Source of the DNA: Loxodes magnus
Lineage: Eukaryota; Ciliophora; Karyorelictea; Loxodida; Loxodidae
DNA length: 64,000 nt
Direction of reading: 5' to 3'
Assembly: GCA_946699065.1 (NCBI GenBank)
Contig: CAMPDV010001605.1
Span: 1 to 64,000 of the forward strand
Shown here: one piece after another, positions 12,665 through 25,181 of the stretch
How positions within the stretch are numbered: position 1 is the first letter of the stretch
Layout of the letters: every line of letters begins with the position of its first letter
The notes under the pieces: model-generated
What the model was told of the DNA's origin: nothing
What the model saw: only the letters and a program-made list of their open reading frames with translations
Database searches by the model: none
Program-made: the position numbers and the translations under genes

Positions 12665-13020
12665 TGATATTTTCACTAAGTTTAAATAACTTATATTCAA
12701 ATATAGCTGTGTTTTAAAATGTTACCACTTACAAGAACTTAAAATTTATCTATTTTCAGAACTTACTTTTTTTATTCTTTAAAAATATCTCGATAAATTC
12801 CTTTGATGAAAAGTAAGAAAATTGATTAGTTAATATAGTAAACTTACTTATTAGGTATATTAAAATATAGTAAAAAGATATTAATTAATATTATTATTAT
12901 ATTTTAAATTTAAATAATTTAATTTCTAATTTTCAGTGAAGTTTAATAATTTATTTACCATTTTATAATATACAAAGAAAATTATACATTTTTCATAATC
13001 TTTTATTAAATTAATATATA
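12665..13020. other. A+T-rich gap, nothing recognised
   Basis: Lies between two SINE copies; no feature seen. Confidence 0.5.
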
Positions 13021-13025
13021 AAATG

Positions 13026-13420
13026 GATATCGGTCGCGTGAGAAAAACTAGTAGGTAATCTGGTGCAGTGTATACTGCATTGCAAGTAAACTCACACTAG
13101 ATGTCACCAAAGGAAAGAGTGGATAAGCTCTAACTTGCCCGAGAGCTCTCTTTAGCAGTATGAAAGTTTTACTGATAGGCCTGCTAATGATTATTTACTA
13201 ATTCTTATTTGGACCTTTTTCAAGAAGACTGAATCATTTGATTCAAGATTTAAGAATAATTTTTAATAAGAAGATTTCCCATTTGGAGAAGCTGAATTGA
13301 CTCATTGGACGAATAGAATGTAATCAAGAAACATGAGAACACTTTACTTTAATATTAAACATTAATATTGAAAGAGCTGCCCGGTATCGAGGTGCTACGC
13401 CCTCTATAATAATCTTTATC
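13026..13420 (+). mobile_element. SINE2-family repeat (copy a, longest)
   Basis: The head reads GGTCGCGTGAGAAAAACTAG, then TAGGTAATCTGGTGCAGTG. It recurs at 62909-63210 (+), 3916-4172 (-) and 24240-24600 (-). The body ends in the shared hairpin (AAAGAGCTGCCCGG ... GAGGTGCTACGCCCTCT) at 13372-13412, followed by TATAATAATC and TTTATTT repeats. The copy at 62.9 kb lacks about 90 bp of the middle. Classic Pol III A and B boxes were not clearly seen. Confidence 0.65.
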
Positions 13421-13424
13421 TATT

Positions 13425-14470
13425 TGTTTATTTTATAAATTTTCAGTATAAAATAAAAAATATCTTTAAGGATATAAACATTTTTAATAATTATATATTT
13501 GAATAATACAAATCATTATAAATGTAAAATTATAGCAATTGCTTAAAATAAATTAATCTCTTATATAGAAGAACTTTTATTGTTTTTGAGTTATCAAATT
13601 TTTGAATTTATACCTAATTATCTATTTTCTTATTTTTTTATTTCTAATTTAAAAGCTTTTAAGAACAAATTTTACCAAATTTTTTTTGAATATTTTTAGA
13701 TTTATTTTATGATTATATTATAAAAAATAAAGAGCATCTCTGTGTATCATTTTTTAAAATAAAAATATGATATAAAATGAAAAATTGAGATTAGAATAAA
13801 AAGAAACTAAAGCAATTAATACAGCAATTTTTTAATAATACTATAAATTAATTTATAAAATCATTTATTTTTCTAAATACTCTGATGGCCTAAATTTTTA
13901 TATTCTTAAACTTTTGAAATAATTTAAGAATATAATTCCTATAAAGTTATTTAATACAATAAATCATATATTATAATTTTATAGTGAAAAATTAGTATTA
14001 ATAAGATGAAAGTATAAAGATTCTAAAAAAATTCGAAGTAACTTAATATAAAACTATTAATCAATATATTCTTAATTAACAATATAAAATTTAAGTTGAA
14101 ATATTAGTTAATTTTATCTTTGTATTAATGCTTGGTTTTAACAAATTGTGATAATTATCATTATGATTAAACTTAAATTAACTTTAATAAGTTAATTTAT
14201 TAATAATAATTTTCTTAATTACATATAAGTTATTCATTTGTTTCCTGCTTTTCCTCAATTATATTGTAGTTAAACTCCCTAATGTTAATAACTACAACAA
14301 TATTTTAGTTTAAAACTTCACGCTAATATACTATAAAAACTTTAATTTAACTCCCTTTTATGTTAAAGAGGCTTATAATTATTTAATTTTTAATGCAAGA
14401 AATAATAAATATTTTTATATATGAATCACTAAGCTAAATTAAGAATAATCTAAAAATTAATAAATTATAT
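13425..14470. other. A+T-rich gap, nothing recognised
   Basis: About 1 kb of very low G+C without a convincing frame or repeat. Confidence 0.5.
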
Positions 14471-14478
14471 AATTGAAA

Positions 14479-14768
14479 AGATGGTGGGAGCTGAGAATGA
14501 CCTTCGTGACAACACTTTCTGGTTTTATGGCTAGGAACAAGTTTCTTTCCTGTCGCTGAGAAAGTCCCTGGTCAGAGTCATTTTCCGAGGGGAACACTGT
14601 CTTTGAAATTATCCGCTCTTGGTAGGGGCTTGAAGCCTGGCTGCTCATAGCGATGGAGCTCCCTAGCAGTTGTGCCTGGAGTACAACAGGATATCCTTGT
14701 TATTCCATAAAAAGAGAGCGTCGGGTCGTGCAATCGGAAAGGAGTTTCCGGTCCAAAAAAGTTTTTTA
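14479..14768 (+). ncRNA. RNase P/MRP-like RNA, copy 1
   Basis: A G+C-rich island of about 285 nt, repeated at 23697 and, with a deletion, at 33045. It has GAGAAAGTCCCTGG, which resembles the conserved RNase P/MRP CR-I element (GAAAGUCC). Near its 3' part it has ACAGGATATCC, a possible CR-IV/CR-V partner able to pair as a P4-like helix. Copies 1 and 2 covary. GTTGT...ACAAC becomes GCTGCTTT...AAAGCAAC, and CGGAAA/TTTCCG becomes CTGCAA/TTGCAG, so an RNA structure is preserved. An oligo-T run follows, as for a Pol III transcript. The family name is tentative; a 5'/3' P1 pairing was not demonstrated. The standard-code ORF on the opposite strand is an artefact. Confidence 0.5.
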
Positions 14769-14771
14769 GTT

Positions 14772-15805
14772 GAAATTAATTAATTATATTAATAAATGAT
14801 ATTTGAAAATCTAAACAAGCTATTTTTATTTCTAAATAAATGAAAATTACAAATTAAAAAGAATAAATTTTTATTAATATCATAAAGAAGATAAATCAAT
14901 AGAACTTTACTTAATTTTAAAATGTCTATCATTTAAAAAATATCTAATAAAGTTTATTATAATAAATTTCTATCGTATAATAAATATCAGTCAAATTGTA
15001 ATTTAATTAGGTTTATTTTAGAAAGATGATAACTTATATAAAATGAAAAAGCCAAATTTCTCAAGACAAGGTATAGAAAATTCAAATATTTAACTTATAG
15101 ATATACACTAAAAAATATTATCTAGTTTAAAAAATTTAAACTAAAGAAAAGTTTAAAATGTCTTTATTAGAAAAACTAGCAGGTTTATTTATATTAACAT
15201 ATTGCTTAAACTTAAAAAACTATTTTGAAAATGGTAGCGTATGTTGAATTAATATATTCTTAAATTATATCATCAAATGAAAGGAAATTATATAGAATAA
15301 ATATATATTTAATACAATAAATTAAAAAATTGACATTCTATTCATTTTTTTACCAAACTTCAAATAAATTAGTTAAAACTAAAATTATATTAGATTGATT
15401 TATAAGCAAAATAAGCATTTAAAAGATTGAATTTCCATAAATTTCTATAAAAAGTAATTCTTACATAATAAACTTAGATTATATAGTGTGTAGCACTTCA
15501 AATATTATATTATGATTGATTAATGTCACATTGTAATTTAAAATATGATGGTTAAAGAATTTAAAAAATTGGTAGAATGAATCTTAAGATAGTAATATTT
15601 ACTAATTTATTCTTTAAATGTAGAAAATTGTAAGTAGAAGAAGAAGAAAATGTTCTGAAAAATATAATAAATTAAGAAAGCTTTAAATTAATTAAAAATT
15701 ATGGATAAATAAAAAATTATTTATAATTTAAGCAAAATAATCAATTAAAATAAAAGAAGATTATAGATTTAAATCGATAATTTAATTAAATTAAAAAAAT
15801 CTTTC
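14772..15805. other. A+T-rich gap, nothing recognised
   Basis: About 1 kb without supported features. Confidence 0.5.
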
Positions 15806-15809
15806 AAAT

Positions 15810-16331
15810 TCAACTTTAGAAATTTTTTATTTCCTTTGTAATAATGATAATAAAATAACGTGACTCTATCATAATTAGGTTAATCAAGAATTAATATTTT
15901 AATTTAAGAAATATTTTATGTTTTATTCTTGCTTTGTAGCATTCATTTTGTCTTCTTTCTGTTATTTAAATTTTTTCCATTAGTTACTTTTTTTCTTGAT
16001 TAGATCAATTAGATCTATTTCTATCATAAAGTTTCTTTAATAATAGCATTCTTTCTTGGATTTATTCCCTTTCTAAGATTTTTTCTCTTAGCATATTTTA
16101 TTATCTGTTGATCTTTTTGACGTCTCTTAAATTTTTTTCTGTGTTAATAAGTTTTCTATTTTAATACTTGTAGTACCTTGGAGAAAACTATGCTATCACC
16201 TTTTAAAAAAGAAAGATTCCAAAAAATCATTAATCTCTTGGCCCTACGGTTATCTTTGGCGTTTAAGTGGAGGTTCAAATAGCTGAATATAGCTCAGTAA
16301 AATAATCTCCTAATTTCTGCGGAGGTTCCAT
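15810..16331 (-). CDS. uncharacterised coiled-coil protein, possibly retroelement-derived
   Basis: From ATG 16331 one frame stays open to TGA 15810-15812 (173 residues, in phase). The first 40 residues are encoded by unusually G+C-rich DNA (MEPPQKLGDYFTELYSAIWT, then TPKITVGPRD). Residues about 75-140 are a strongly charged coiled coil (REKILEREQIQERMLLLKKL). The last 30 residues come from very A+T-rich DNA, and the true end may lie earlier. No zinc knuckle is present. The design (short basic head plus coil) recalls the Gag-like genes here, but there is no direct match. The function is not known. Confidence 0.45.
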
Positions 16332-16516
16332 CTTCTTTAGCAAGCTAAAGCTTAGGACCTCTTCAAATTTTATAATAATTGTATTTAATTTCATAAATAA
16401 AATAAAAATAAGAAAATATCTAAAAAATACAGGAAATTGTTTAAATACAAAATAAATAGTATGATAAAATAAAAAAATTATTAACTAACTAATTTAAGTT
16501 AATATTAAAAAATCTA

Positions 16517-18316
16517 TCATAACTCAAAATCTATTTTATCCTATTCTTGATGTTTATAGATATAGTCTTAAATTATTTATATTTTTTCATACTTCTACTT
16601 TAAGCTTTATACTAGTTATTCATATATTAAATTGTAATCTTCTATATATAACTCTTTTAAGGTGTTGTACATTTGAAAATCTTTACCGTTCTCATCTTGA
16701 ATAGGAAAAGCTTCTTATGTAATATTTTAATTTCCTTATAAGCTTAAAAATGTTAATCTTTATTCAGTTTTTATTATCTCAATTACATCAGTATTTATTA
16801 AATTGCAATTATCAAGACTTAATCATCTTAATTTCTATATTTGAGTAATTTCTTTTATTCAATTTTCTCCATTAACTAAACAATCAGATAAATGAAAACT
16901 TTATAAAAATAGGCAATTTTCTCTAATAATAACTAAAGTTTCCTTTTTAATTTATTTTATTTTAAGTCATATATAAGTACATTTTCTACAGTTTTAGAAT
17001 ATTATTTATAAATCTTCATCTAAATCTAAGTTAATTTAAAATATAACTATCTCCTCCAAATTTAACCCATAAATTCCTATTAATCTATAATCTTCCTTTT
17101 ATAAATTATCCAAATTTTCCAAATTTATTTAATTCAACTTAGGTGAGTTTTTTAACAACAACTCTAAATTTATTTAATTAAAATTCTTGCAATAAATTAG
17201 TTTAACTTTTTTAAGATTTGGAAAATAGTTTTAAAAAAATTTAGAAAAGGCTTAAAAGGTGAAAGAGGCTTCTTAAAAATCTAAAATTTATATTTTTTAA
17301 GTGTTCACTTAATCTAACAGTAAATCTGATAAATCTTAAGGCTTAAAGAGTTAAATTTAAGTTAAATTAGGACATAAATGGATATATTGGTGGTTTTAAT
17401 TATTATTATCTATATTAATATTCTCAATCTAGTTTCCTTTTAATTGTAGAAATTGTGTTAAAATATTATAATCTAGATTATTGCTGTAGATTTTCAATTC
17501 TTTTAATTTTAAGTTTGGGCAATAGTCTAATAAAAACTAACCTGTTATATTATCTGAATAATATATTTCAAAGCTTTCTAAACTTGATAAATTTTCTAGA
17601 AAGGCTAAGTTTTAATCTTCCAATTCTATAAATAATAGATTTAATATTTTTAAGTTTTTTCATAGAGAAAAATCAGGTAATTTTACGTTCTTAATAGGTC
17701 ATTTTCATAATTCAAGTTCTTCTAATACATTTTAATTTCTTTTTTTACTATTTTACTTTTTTATTATAAATATATCATTTATCTTCTTTTGTATTTATTA
17801 GCATATATTACTAGATAAATCTTGTGCTTGAATTTTTAAATGCTTAACATGTGAATGAGTCAATTATCTTAAAACTCATTTTATTTTGTTTCTTATATAT
17901 TTTATATCTCTATTTTCATATCTTTTTATAACTAAAGCTTAATCATTGAATTCAAACTGATTGAAGTATTTGTTAACTTTCTATAGATTGCATATATCTT
18001 TGCTTTTTAGATAATTTGCTATTATACCTAAAATATTTATATTTTTTCATATCCTATTAGACTTTTAATTCCATATTTTTTAAACTTACTCATTTAATTT
18101 AAAAGTTGCTTCTATTCACTTTTGATCTAAACGTTATATATTTTATTCTGTTAGTTGAGTTACTTGGCATTCCTGACAAATTACTTGCTCTTAGGATTCT
18201 ATTCTTTAACATTCAGCCAAATAGTTCTCTACATAAGATAGCTCATTCTCTGCTTCTTATTTGGATATTATAAGCTTTTTACACTTATAACAGAGTAAGT
18301 TTTGAGTCTATTCCAT
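16517..18316 (-). CDS. F-box-like/LRR protein, short form (copy B)
   Basis: An intact frame runs from ATG 18316 to TGA 16517-16519 (599 residues, in phase). The N-terminal cysteines are partly kept (CYKC, later ICQEC). An F-box-like stretch (NINILGIIANYLKSKDICNL) precedes the LRRs. The protein ends ...EIDFEL, the same end as copies C, E and F. The conserved W-x-W pair in the LRR region is encoded TGA-AAA-TGA here, whereas copy C uses TGG-AGT-TGG. The conserved GEN-W-I motif also uses TGA. A role as an SCF-type adaptor is inferred. Confidence 0.85.
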
Positions 18317-18429
18317 TTATAGAACTAAAAGGTCGTGGAAATAAATAAAGATTATAAAATAAATAAATTATGTTGCTAGTATTTTTTATGATAATATCAT
18401 AAATAATTTCTCTTATAATTATTAAGTTA

Positions 18430-19950
18430 TTTATTATACTCTTTTTTATTTTTAATTATTTTCTCTCTATTTCTATAAATCATATATCTAATTTAATTTT
18501 ATATATTTATATAATTCTTTTTAAATTACTTTAAATATAAATATTTTATTATTTTAGGGAAAGAAGCATAAATAAAAAGACTAACTACTTTATTATAAAC
18601 AAAATCTAACAGTAAAAGATCTTAATTTTATCATTATTTTCCAAAGCATTTAAAAAAAGGAAAGTATTATGATTTAATATATTTATTAATAATTTATAGA
18701 AAAAACTAAACTTAATTATTGACTTTAAATTTCTAGTCTTAGATATATTTATTTTAAAAAGATTTTATGAATCTAAATATTTTTAATTTTAATTAAAAAT
18801 TTGAAAATGTTTAATTTATTTAATAAGCATATCATTTATTAATCTATTTTATCTTAATATTCTTTATTTATCAAATAAATGTTCATTAATTATGAATTTC
18901 ACTAAATATATTATTTAAACTAATAAAAAATAAAAAAAGCATATTATTCTATTGAGTATTAAGCATCACATTCTAATTTAATTTTAGGTTTTTAAAGAAA
19001 TTAAATGATTTTATACATTTCAGAAATTAATTTTATCAAATACAGGAAGAATATATCCAAAAATCATATCTAACAGACAATTACCTTTAGTATGATATTT
19101 AATACTTAGTATCTATAATTAAAAAGCAAAAAAATAAGGAAATTAAATAAAGTTTCGATTATTTTACCAATAAATTAAATAGTTAAAAAAATTAAAAAAT
19201 AAGTATAAAAAGAATAAAAATTATATAAAAATTAAATTTGCAAATTGAGTGATATGATAAACATAATAAAAATAAGTTAATATATTCCTTTTATTTACTA
19301 ATTATTAGATAAAACTAATTAGACTAAGAAGAAAATAGTGTACAAATATTTTCAGAACCTAATAATTAGATAGAGAAAAGAATAGTAATGAAATAAAAAA
19401 ATTTCTATTAAATTTAATAAAAAAGAGAAGATCAAAACAATTTAATTACATAATATTCAAAACTAATTTAAGCATGATATAGCCAAATATAAAAATTACT
19501 AAATCATTTTATTATTTTTTTACTTCTTTGTTCAAATATTAAATTTTATTTACATCCTAACTCCATAATTTTATGATGAAATTAACTTGGTATATTTGCA
19601 AAATTACAAAAATAATTAAAAAATGGAATCATAGTAATTTTTATTTTCCAAAATCTTGTCATATTGAATCAAAAATAGCTTTAAAGTATAAAAGAAAATG
19701 ATAAAACTGAAATTAATTTTAAATTATCTATTTTTATAAGATTTTAAATCAAAAAACTCTTTAACTTAATTATAAATTCAGCTTAAATAAATAAAGTTTA
19801 GATATAATTATTTTAAAGGATTTAAACATTAGCTATATCTTTGTTAGTGTATAAAGTAAAAATAAGAAGATTAAATAAATAACTTAGTTAAAATCAATTA
19901 TTTAATTTAAGCTAGATTTTTATATTTAAACAACTTCAGTTTTATATAGT
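18430..19950. other. A+T-rich gap, nothing recognised
   Basis: About 1.5 kb upstream of copy B, extremely A+T-rich; no convincing frame or repeat. Confidence 0.5.
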
Positions 19951-19953
19951 AAA

Positions 19954-20026
19954 GCCCGGCTAGCTCAGTCGGTAGAGCGTCAGACTCTTAATCTGGTGGT
20001 CGTGGGTTCGAGCCCCACGTTGGGCG
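19954..20026 (+). tRNA. tRNA-Lys(CTT): tRNA-Lys (anticodon CTT)
   Basis: A 73-nt canonical cloverleaf: acceptor GCCCGGC with GTTGGGC, A-box TAGCTCAGTCGGTAGAGC, and B-box GGGTTCGAGCCCC. The anticodon CTT is at 19987-19989 in loop CTCTTAA. A T run follows directly. It faces tRNA-Glu 40 bp away; the same convergent pair is found in inverted orientation at 33.7-33.9 kb. Confidence 0.95.
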
Positions 20027-20065
20027 TTTTTAATTTTGTGTACTTATAAGAAAAAAACGAAATAA

Positions 20066-20137
20066 TTCCGCATCCGGGGTTTGAACCCGGGTCTTTCGGG
20101 TGAGAGCCGAAATTCTTAACCACTAGACTAATGAGAA
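20066..20137 (-). tRNA. tRNA-Glu(CTC): tRNA-Glu (anticodon CTC), slightly decayed copy
   Basis: The minus strand reads ...CATTAGTCTAGTGGTTAAGA with anticodon CTC (20102-20104) and a complete T arm. Compared with the copy at 33739, the 5' acceptor strand is TTCTCAT instead of TCCGCAT, leaving a mismatch against ATGCGGA. The copy may be weakly functional or a pseudogene. Confidence 0.8.
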
Positions 20138-20139
20138 TT

Positions 20140-20955
20140 TAATTTATTAGAAACAAAATTATTTAAACATGCTAATAATAAAGAAAGTTACTATGTTATT
20201 TAGAAAATAATTATGTCTTAAAAGTTTTAACATTTAGAACAAAATTAATCTCATAGATTTTGAGACTGATAAATTACTAATTTAAGGGCTTTTACTTTAC
20301 TTTTTGATTATATATTTGAAAAAAGAAGAGTCTAGTCTAACTAGGATTAATAATAAATTAGAATATCTTAAATTTTAATTAAAAGGATTTAATAATTTAA
20401 ATAAAGTATAAGCAAGCATAAAATTATATTAAAATTATTATTAAAGTATGCTTTAAAGTTTTCGTTTAAAATCCTTATATTAATTAAAATATTTATTAAT
20501 ATTTAGATCTATTTTATAAGCTTATTTACTATTCTTAAAAAATACAAATTTTATACAGATATTTTTAGGAGTTTATTCACAACAAGTGGCTAATGAAAAA
20601 TATAAGCGTCTTGATTACGTAATACTTAATAGGGCCATATGAGTCTAAATCTATTAGAATTACAAAAATAATTAAATCTTAATTAATAGAGCAATAATTA
20701 GTAATTGTATTTTTAATTATTATAAGTTGAAGAAATTATTTTCATCCTCTTAAATTTAAATTATCTAAATTTATCATTTTCGAAGCACTTTTTCTTTTAT
20801 TTACTTTTAAAATATTTTATAATAATGTTTAAATTTATAAATCAAATATAAATTAGAAATTAAGAAAGTAAAGGAAAATAATTTTAAGAAAGTTGAATTT
20901 ATGAATTTACAAAACTAAAAATAAGAAAAATAGTTTATTTAAGTTAGAATTCAAA
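20140..20955. other. A+T-rich gap, nothing recognised
   Basis: No feature between the tRNA pair and the 3' end of LRR copy C. Confidence 0.45.
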
Positions 20956-20960
20956 AATTA

Positions 20961-22778
20961 TCATAACTAAAAATCTATTTCATCTCGTTCTTGATGTTTA
21001 TAGCTATCATCATAATTTAATTTAATTTTTTTATATTTTTGCTTCAAATTTTAAAGTGATTATTCATTTATTTATTTGCAACCTTATAGCTCTAAATTTC
21101 TTAAGATATTATAAATTTAAAAATATTTGCCATATTCATCTTAAAGAGAGAAAGCTTCTTATGTAATTTTTTAATTTCCTTTTAAACTTAAAAATGTTAA
21201 TCTTTACTATGCTTTTACTATCTCAATTACATCAGTGTTTAATAAGTTACAGTTATCAAGACTTAGTCTACTTAATTACTATATTTGAGTGATTTCTTGT
21301 ATTCAATTTTCTCCATTAACTAAACAATCAGATAAATGAAAACTTTATAAAAATAGGCAATTTTCTCTAATAATAACTAAAGTTTCCTTTTTAATTTATT
21401 TTATTTTAAGTCATATATAAGTACATTTTCTACAATTTTAGAATATGATTTATAATTCTTCATCTATATCTTCAATATTTATTTATAATATTATTCTTTT
21501 TAATTTCTATCCATAAGTTCCTATTTATTTATAATCTTCTTTTAGTAATTTATCCAAATTTTCTAAACTTATTGTTTCCAACTTAGGTGAGTTTTTTAAC
21601 AGTGACTCTAAGCTTTTTTAGTAAAAATTCTTACAATTAGCGAGTCTAACTTCTAAAAGATTTAGAAATTGATTAGATAAAAAGTTATAAAAAGCTTAAG
21701 AGGAGAGATGAACTTCTTAAAAGTCTAAATTTTTTAATATTTTGGTATTTATTTTATCTAAGAGTGAATCTGATAAATTAGAAGGATTATACAATTTTAT
21801 TTAGTTCAAATTAGGACATAAATGGATTAATTAATGATTTTATTAGTTTCAATTTATATTTATATTTAGATTTTCAATTAGCATTCCTTTTAATTATAGA
21901 TATTGCATTAGAATGTTAAATTTCAGATTACTGCTGTAGATTTTCAATTCTTTTAATTTTAAATTAAGACAATAATCTAATAAAAACTAACATGTTATAT
22001 TATCTGAGTAATATATTTCTAAGCTTTCTAAACTTGTTAAATTTTCTAGGAAGGATAAATTTCAATCTTCTAAGTCAATAAATAAAAGATTCAACATTTT
22101 TAAATTTTTGCATAGAGAAAGATCTGGTAAATTTACCTCCTTTATAGGCCAACTCCATAAATCTAGTTTTTCTAATATATCTTAATTTCTATTTTTACTG
22201 TTTTATTATTTAAATATAAATAGATCATTTAATTTCTTTTGTAACTATTATTATACGTTGATAGATAAATCTGATGCATCTATTTATAAAGATTTAATAG
22301 AAAAATGAGTCAATTATCTTAAAACTCAGTTTATTTTGTTTTTTATATATTCTGACTCTTTTTTGCTATATTTTTCTATTGCTAAAGTTGCATAATGGAA
22401 ATTAAACTAATGGAAATATTAATTGACTCTCTATAAATTGCATATATCTCTATTTTTTAGATGATTTACTATTAAGTCTAAAATGTTTCTATTTTTCCAT
22501 ATTCTATTATATTTTTCATTCCATAATTTTTTATCTTACTTATTTATTATAGTATCTGTTTTGATTACAGTTTCTAATTATTCTTAATTTAAAGACTAAA
22601 TATTTTATTCTGCTAGTTAAGCTAGTCGGCATTCCTAGCAGATTATTAGCTCCTAAGATTCTTTTCTTTAGCTTTTTTCTGAATAGTTTTCTTCATAAGA
22701 TAGTTCATATTCAGCTACTTATTTGTATGCTAAAAATGTATTGCACTTACAACATATAAAGTTTTGAGCTTATTCCAT
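20961..22778 (-). CDS. F-box-like/LRR protein, short form (copy C)
   Basis: An intact frame runs from ATG 22778 to TGA 20961-20963 (605 residues, in phase). The layout matches copies A, B, D and F: N-terminal C-x2-C pairs, an F-box-like stretch, then LRRs and the end ...DEIDFQL. It encodes the conserved W-x-W-P motif with TGG twice (22149-22151 and 22155-22157), which makes it the reference for decoding TGA in the paralogues. It lies 0.8 kb from the tRNA Lys/Glu pair. Confidence 0.85.
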
Positions 22779-22889
22779 TTGTAATAAACTAAATTAGATA
22801 ATAAATAAATAAAGATTATAAAATAAATAAATAATGTTGCTATTATTTTCTTTTATCAATATATCATAATTTATTTCTCTTATAACTAT

Positions 22890-23690
22890 TTAATTACTTA
22901 TTACACACTTTTATATACTAATTTGTATATACTTTTTACTATATTTCTTTAAATCCTTTATTAATATATTATTATTTTAATGTTTCAAATTATTCTAAGC
23001 AAACAGATTCTATTATACTTAAGCGTAAATAAATAGATTAACTATTTTATTAATATAAATATTCTATTTTAACTTGCTTGTTTAATAAATTCCAAAAATA
23101 ACTTTTAGCAATAAAACTTAATAATGGATTATTTTAGCATAAAAGCTACCATTAAATTTATTTAAGCATTTAAAGATATAAAAATAGTATTTATATATTT
23201 AATTAAGATATTTAATTATTATAATATCGCTAATTTAGTTTTATTTTTATATTGCTTATTTAATTAAAATACTAACTTCTTTTTAACTATTTTAGAGCTT
23301 AAATATCTAATCTTGTTTAAATTCCAGATTGTTTTTCTCTTAGAAATTGGTTTCTTTTATCTACAAACTAAAATTTATTAATGATAATTATATTTATTTA
23401 CATTTAAAGATGATATTGCTTTCTTCTAAAATTTAATAAGCATTCTAAATATTTTAATTTTTCTATTATTAAGTAACTTTAAAAATAAAAGTGTTTAAGA
23501 ATTCTTAATTTAAGTTAATAAATATATCATTAGTTATTAAACCAAATTAATAAAATAGGTAAATTATAATTTTAGCATAGGCATCATATTATTATTTAAT
23601 TTAAGCATTTATTAAACCAACAAATTTTTAAAAAGTTTAAATTATTTTATACATTTAAGAAAATACTTTAATAAAAGAGAAGAAATATAA
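22890..23690. other. A+T-rich gap, nothing recognised
   Basis: About 800 bp upstream of copy C without supported features. Confidence 0.45.
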
Positions 23691-23696
23691 TTAAAA

Positions 23697-23984
23697 AGAT
23701 GGTGGGAGCTGAGATTGACCTTCTGAATCATACTTTCTGGTTTTATGGCTAGGAACAAGTTCCTTTCCTGTCGCTGAGAAAGTCCCTGGTCAAAGTCAAC
23801 CTTTGCAAGGGAACGCCTTCCTCTTGATTATCCACTCCTGGTAGGGGTTTGAAGCCTGGCTGCCCATAGCGATGGAGCTCCCTGGCAGCTGCTTTTCGAA
23901 AGCAACAGGATATCCCCGTTATCCCATGAAGGGAGTGTTGGGGTCGTTAAACTGCAAGAAGTTGCAGTCCGAAAACTCTTTTAG
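23697..23984 (+). ncRNA. RNase P/MRP-like RNA, copy 2
   Basis: Second full-length copy of the island at 14479. It starts GATGGTGGGAGCTGAGA, keeps GCTGAGAAAGTCCCTGG and ACAGGATATCCCCGTTAT, and ends before CTCTTTT. It differs from copy 1 mainly in hairpin stems, where paired positions change together, so it is likely functional or only recently inactivated. Confidence 0.5.
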
Positions 23985-24239
23985 TTTAAAATTAATTAAA
24001 TTAAAAGAGGAGAAATTATGCAAAAAGCATATTTAATATAGAATAAGATTTGTTTATTAATAATTATGATAAAACAATAAATTAAAATTATGAAAATAGT
24101 TAAGTTTCTATCCTTTTTTAAATATTAAATTAACTTAAAGAAATTATGTAAATATAAAATAATTCCAATAATCAATTAATTTATATGGCGTTTCCGTTAA
24201 TAGATTTATCATGCCTTAATTATTTGTGTTAATTAAAGC

Positions 24240-24600
24240 GTGCTCAATAGCCAAAATGGTTTAAGTATATCCATCAAATGAGACACATACGCTTCTCATA
24301 TGATAAATCTTCTTATTCTTTTATCTTGTTGTAAATAAATCAGTCTTCTAAAATTAAATCAAAAAAGAATTAAAAATTGAAAAAATTAAGTGTATTCTCA
24401 ATTTAGCATATATAAGCAAGTTATGAGGAACCTTTTATTATGAGCAATCCATCAGTTAAACCTTCTTACAGCTAGTGAGAACCCTTGAACAAGTTTGGCA
24501 TGCTTCTTCTGAACTTTTCCACTCTTATACTTGGAGATATCTAGTGACAAATTACTCTCAATAAAGTATAACGGCACCAGATTACTAGGTCGCTATCCAT
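24240..24600 (-). mobile_element. SINE2-family repeat (copy d, diverged)
   Basis: The minus-strand head (GGATAGCGACCTAGTAATCT, then GGTGCCGTTATA) and the middle (AGTCACTAGAT/CACTAGATATC and AAGAGTGGA phrases) match copy a. The 3' hairpin is missing or too diverged to see. It is the oldest-looking copy. Confidence 0.45.
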
Positions 24601-24796
24601 ATTTTTTATATAATAAAGCTAATAAACTTAATTAGATTTGAAAAAGGGAAATAAAGAGATATGATATACATAAAACAATGAAATAATAATAACATTTTAT
24701 TCTTAATTTGTATTTAAATTTAATTAAACAGGAAGAAAGTATTATACATAAGATATTTGTAAAATTTAAGTAATAATTGAGATATGTTTATTAACA

Positions 24797-24869
24797 GCCT
24801 CTATGGCTCAGTTGGCAGAGCATTCTCTTAGTAAGCGAAAGGTCCGTGGTTCGAGCCCGCGTGGAGGCT
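24797..24869 (+). tRNA. tRNA-Thr(AGT): tRNA-Thr (anticodon AGT), copy with stem mismatch
   Basis: Acceptor GCCTCTA with TGGAGGC, good A and B boxes, and anticodon AGT at 24830-24832. It is identical to the gene at 58005 except for one base in the anticodon stem (TTCTC instead of TTCGC), which breaks a pair. The 5' flank GAGATATGTTTATTAACA is also identical in both, so the duplication is recent. Confidence 0.88.
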
Positions 24870-25181
24870 TTTTTATAAGATAAAAAGTATAAAGTTTATT
24901 ACTATTAATTTATTATTATACACATACATTTAATTTAAATACTTCATATTATCTTACTTTAATTAAATAAACATTATTTTAATTCTATTTTTTAATATAT
25001 TTGGATGGCTAATTCACATTTCTAAGATATAAAGCAAGTCTTATTTCAAATATTTTTTCATATATGGCTTATCTAATATTTTGCCTATTTAATAATCCTA
25101 CATTAGATTTATACTTCTATGCTTTATATTATCTAAATCCTTTTAGAATATCAAAACAAAAAAATATAAATAAATAAATTT

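Noticed and set aside
16170..16380. G+C-richer island with inverted repeats (CTTTAGC/GCTAAAG), first taken for a structured RNA
   Set aside because: On the minus strand it is the start of an in-phase ORF from ATG 16331 into a coiled coil, so coding explains it better.
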